A DNA stretch of 64,000 bases from Ignelater luminosus. Lineage: Eukaryota; Arthropoda; Insecta; Coleoptera; Elateridae. The stretch covers positions 65,379-129,378 of the forward strand of contig VTPC01008113.1 of the NCBI GenBank assembly GCA_011009095.1, written 5' to 3'. A model generated the notes under the pieces. It saw only the letters and a list, made by a program, of their open reading frames with translations, searched no databases and was not told where the DNA came from. This document shows positions 60,582 through 64,000 of the stretch, piece by piece. A program made the position numbers and the translations under genes. Every line of letters begins with the position of its first letter. The stretch's first letter is position 1.

Positions 60582-61071
60582 ATGGAGCGCTACACGAAAG
60601 AAGAACGCGTTTTTATACTTCGAAAATGCGGCTATTCAGGCAATAGCAGTTAATGGTGCTCGCTATCGCGACATGATAATCCAGTTTTTTGTGCCTAAAT
60701 TGCATGACATGGATGTGGACGACATGTGATTTCAACACGACAGTACCATGTGCCATACAGCCCGAGAAACAATTCAATTACTGCATGAGTCATTTCCTGG
60801 TCGTGTAATTTCCCGTTTCGGTGATCAGAATTGGCCGCCCAGATCATGCGATTTAACGCCGTTGGACTTTTTTCTTTGGGGTTTTTTGAAGTCTTAGGTT
60901 TATGCCAACAAGCCCACAACCACTCACGTCTTGAAGGAGAAAATTGAGCGCTGTATCAACAAAACTCAGCCACATTTATGCAAAACGGTCATGGAAAATT
61001 TCGACAAAAGAGTTCGTATGTGCCAGCAAAGCCGTTGAGGCCATTTATTCGATATGCTTTTCCATACATAA
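60582..61071 (+). pseudogene. Tc1/mariner-type transposase, central deletion
   Basis: The ATG at 60582 begins MERYTKEERVFILRKCGYSG, the N-terminal helix of a common insect IS630/Tc1-type transposase. The sequence then jumps directly, in another frame, to AIAVNGARYRDMIIQFFVPK, which normally lies after the first catalytic Asp; about half of the protein is missing. FQHDSTMCHTARETIQLLHE keeps the second catalytic Asp and WPPRSCDLTPLDFFLWGFL keeps the third acidic residue. Stops occur just before FQHD and after FLKS. The end, VMENFDKRVRMCQQSR, is intact, with a stop inside the last segment. The 3' flank carries the element end TTTTGGGACACCC. Confidence 0.85.
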
Positions 61072-61176
61072 CCCTATACTGTATACTTTATGAATTAATA
61101 AAAAATCTACAGTTTTTAATTCAAAACCTGTGTTTTCTATCAAAATTACTTCTTGCCTGAATTTTGGGACACCCAT
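61072..61176 (+). mobile_element. 3' end of the mariner element
   Basis: Non-coding tail following the transposase pseudogene, ending GAATTTTGGGACACCC followed by ATTA. GGGTGTCCCAAAATTC is the usual terminal repeat of this lineage. The matching 5' terminus upstream of 60582 was not found, so the left boundary is unknown. Confidence 0.65.
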
Positions 61177-61854
61177 TAGATGTTAATGGGTTTCTTCAAA
61201 TCTCAAAAAGGCTAAAATCAGCAGTTTTCTACATCTATTGAGTTTTTACATCTTAATGACTGATCCATTTGGCCGGAAAGTAACAAAAACGTTTTACTTT
61301 TTGCTACTAAACCAAATTGTTACGCTAGCATGGTAACACCTAAATGGAATAGGAAATAACCTAGGAATGTCTAAGTGTTTACTTACCTTCAGTTAGCTCT
61401 TGTTTCTTTCGATAAGAAATTATCAACTTACAATATCAGATCTGTAACAGCAAACGTGGAGAATATAAAATGAAATTGCTACAATCTTGAAACGCTCAAA
61501 TTATCTTGCTAAAACAAAATTTGGAAAGGTCACTGTACTAAAGCTTCTAGCCACACTTCTATTTGTGAAATCAAACAACAGACATTCTGAAAGACTAGAA
61601 TAAAACAAACAAGAACAAATCTAGAAAATTTTATGACTCTCGGTTTTGCCTCTATAACAGAACTGTATGGTTGAGGTCAAGCTATGTGAGGAATCGGCTT
61701 TGTTAAAAACTAAATCAGCTCACTGGTTCATTCCTACATTTTATTTTAGAAGTTTGATAGATTATAGTATTTAATCTTTATTTCTATTACTTATGTACTA
61801 GCAACTCGATGTCAGCAGTCTGAAGAGTCTTCAGACCAAGATCTTCAGGTTTTA
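61177..61854. other. Between mariner and Gypsy remnant
   Basis: No gene. The string TTATTTCTATTACTTATGTA near 61783 resembles TTATTTCTATTATTTATGTA near 63269, on the far side of the Gypsy remnant. This could be what is left of long terminal repeats, but the match is short. Confidence 0.35.
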
Positions 61855-63320
61855 AATCTTTTAGCCAAAAATTGTAATTTCAAAGCAGTTGCTGCAAAGA
61901 GATTTCATTTCATTCGTGGACTACCAATCTTTTCACTTCAGACAAAGACTTCTTGAAAATCCAATGTTGACTGTAAATGAAGTTTATAAAAAAGGTAAAT
62001 CTTTAGAAATGGCTCAGCAGCAAGTTCAGTACTATAATCAAACCCTTGCTGTAAACGTTGTATCCACGTCTACTAGTTCTTTAACTTTTGCTTCTTCTAC
62101 TCTAGATAAGAATTTTCTGGTCTATGTTAACCTTGAAGAAGCTCTCGCAGCCATCACTAGAGATTTCTCATTTTATACTTCTTGATTTTCTCAGAAAATA
62201 GTTATTTTCTTTCGCATCATATTTTCTCTGAAGAATGAAGCCTTAAAAGCTTATCAAGATGTAGGAAATGTTTCACTGACTTTTGTTGACAACGAACATA
62301 TGTTTACTGTAGGAATGGACGCTTCCAATGATGCTATTGGTGTTACATTTTCTCAGTTACAAAGACCCATAGCGATTTTTCTAATAACGATCACAGAATT
62401 AAAATGTAGACATTCTTCGGCAGAAAGATAAAAATAAGACTTGCCACTGATTCACGTTCTGTGGTATATATGTTTGGCTCAAAAGTTTCTAGTAAAATCA
62501 AGAATGACAAAATCCTTAGACAGAAACTCGAACTGTCATGCTTTAGTTATGATATATACCAGTTGATAATGAAATAAAACTGTTTTTTAAACATCTGCAT
62601 GTCAGCCCCTTAATATGGATTTTAAAGGTCCTCTTCCATCTTCTCAAAATCGTCATCTCTTCACGATTATTGATCAATATTCACGTTATCCATTTTCAAT
62701 TGCTTGTCAAGATATAACTTCAGTCACTGTTATTGCAATTCCAAAGAACATTTTTTCGTTATTTGGTATGCCTTTATATATTTATACAGATAGAGGGTCA
62801 TTGTATATGTCGCATGAACTTTAAACCTTCTTGAAAGCTAATAGTATTGCAACAACTAGTCCTACTCCCTACAATCCTAGGTTGAACGTTACGATGAAAT
62901 AATCTGGAAAGTTATCAAACTCACAAAAGGGAAGAAACTACTTTGTTCTATAAGATCATTGTTGTGTAAGACCCATGAAAGAATGTTGCATCCAAAAAGA
63001 TCAAACAATGGAAAATCTACGTCTATATGGTTGTTGCAGCTTGAACCAGTATATTTATGCTACCCAGTACGAGATTTCAAATTAGATCCACTCGTTGAAG
63101 AAATCCAGATGGAGGAGACTCTATTGCTTCCACTTGTTATCTTACGCATATCGTACCTTCAAGTTTCAGTTAAATTAATACATTCCGATCATAATTCTGG
63201 ACAACGAAAACCTCCGTTATACCATCAAGAATATGTTTTTCGTTTGTTCCTTCTAATAGTTAACACTTATTTCTATTATTTATGTAATGTCATAATTCCT
63301 GTCATTGTGTTCAATTGAGT
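61855..63320 (+). pseudogene. Ty3/Gypsy-type retrotransposon gag-pol remnant
   Basis: Domains occur in Ty3/Gypsy order but with large deletions and many frame breaks. A capsid C-terminal-like piece (FRQRLLENPMLTVNE, 61937-62020) is followed by an RNase H-type piece (TVGMDASNDAIGVTFSQLQR, about 62300-62360, keeping the first acidic residue). The later SKIKNDKILRQKLELSCFSY (about 62495-62550) precedes the integrase. Integrase core motifs are MDFKGPLPSS, IDQYSRYPF and YTDRGS (62615-62805), with two catalytic Asp; the Glu motif VERYDEIIWK (near 62882) is in a different frame. A C-terminal piece with LDPLVEEIQ (about 63080-63110) completes the order. Protease and most of the reverse transcriptase are missing. 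No envelope-like frame is seen. The copy is inactive. Confidence 0.8.
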
Positions 63321-63873
63321 TTAATAAAACCTTCCTTAAAGTGTCTCAGATTTGCGCAATCAACTTTTGAATTGCTAAATTCCAAGTCTTTTTGCTAATT
63401 TTCGGGCATATCTCAAACACTACATCATACAAAAATTATGCCCAGTAGTCTAAAATGCACAGTTTAAAACATGTTAACCATTTCAGAAATCTGATTAGTC
63501 TATCAGTAGATGGTTATTTTCCTTTCAAAGATTAATTTAGAAGTTGGAGTATTACACGGGAATTTTGAAAAGCTAGACCTGAAAAAGACATAAGATGTAC
63601 TTTTTGTTGGTGAAAATCTGGAGAAATATTTGAATGGGGCATTCAGGTATATTAAACTTTTAACTAATGGCTTGATAATAGATCTGACACTATCTCTATT
63701 GCATTTTTGTTTGTATCATACAGATAGCCCAATACATCATTCAGATGCCCGATAGCCATTAGTTTGGTACTTGTCCAAAGAGTGTTATCTATTTAAGTCA
63801 ATCTTCCAAACGAAGATTTTATAGTTCTAGACTAGAACTAGAGAGACTTTTAATCTTAGACTTAGGCATCATA
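63321..63873. other. AT-rich stretch before the last mariner
   Basis: Nothing recognised. Confidence 0.4.
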
Positions 63874-64000
63874 CGAGGGTGGTCTGAAAAGTTTCCGACC
63901 TAACAAAGATACAAGACATTTTTTCTGAAAATTTTTTTTATTTTTCAACATAGTCTCCTTGTAACTCTACACACTTCTCCCAGCGATGCTCCCATCTCTG
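63874..64000 (-). mobile_element. mariner terminus with transposase C-terminus, runs off window
   Basis: After a TA, the terminus CGAGGGTGGTCTGAAAAGTT begins at 63874. On the minus strand the sequence from 64000 to 63938 reads RWEKCVELQGDYVEK and a stop, the conserved mariner C-terminus, separated from the terminus by a short AT-rich 3' UTR. It is intact as far as it can be seen and belongs to the same broad lineage as the decayed copy at 1182-1718 (RWKKCIDKVGDYEEK). The remainder, including the catalytic region, is beyond the window. Confidence 0.85.

Noticed and set aside
1..64000. CRISPR array, bacterial operon or integrated prophage
   Set aside because: No spaced identical repeats, no Shine-Dalgarno-led gene runs; spliced exons and mariner/piggyBac/hAT content show an insect nuclear genome.

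Overview
This is an AT-rich eukaryotic window, almost certainly from an insect. A beetle is my best guess from the repeat content, but the order is not proven. There are no bacterial-style operons and almost no long open frames. Host coding sequence is confined to three small exons on the minus strand. Nearly everything else is intron or intergenic DNA filled with decayed transposable elements.

The host gene is an invadolysin (leishmanolysin-like, M8 family metallopeptidase). Exon 1 (44471-44593) encodes a signal peptide and the start of the mature N-terminus. Exon 2 (5421-5521) and a 31-nt exon 3 (5330-5360) continue the same frame. All splice sites are canonical and phases agree (0, then 2, then 0). 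Intron 1 is about 38.9 kb, while intron 2 is only 60 bp. The remaining exons, including the HExxH catalytic site, must lie before position 1. A candidate promoter with two TATCGATA (DRE) boxes lies 480-560 bp upstream of the start codon (45072-45154).

Layout, left to right. 1-5329: intron 3 or later gene space with a decayed mariner (1182-1718) and an unidentified decayed coding region (2040-3560). 5330-5521: exons 3 and 2. 5522-44470: the giant first intron. It holds a mariner fragment (about 7740-8180), a Mutator-like transposase pseudogene (8855-10303), a degenerate ~110-bp satellite (12900-13950) with an outlying copy (22190-22390), a foldback element (22509-23083), a GC-rich block (27310-27930), a 175-nt near-perfect hairpin (27934-28108), a hAT element with both ends (35755-36976), a MITE with ~165-bp terminal inverted repeats (39260-39703) and a piggyBac pseudogene (41345-42170). 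44471-45160: exon 1 and promoter. 45160-64000: upstream intergenic DNA with a heat-shock-type promoter that has no heat-shock gene behind it (48641-48990), a decayed high-copy family protein (54700-55640), an internally deleted mariner (60582-61176), a Ty3/Gypsy remnant (61855-63320) and the terminus of another mariner that runs off the window (63874-64000).

The item most worth a second look is the plus-strand heat-shock-element cluster with TATA box and initiator at 48641-48815. It looks like an Hsp70 promoter and leader, but no Hsp70 frame follows. No complete undescribed multi-gene system is visible. All assignments come from reading motifs by eye; no database search was run.
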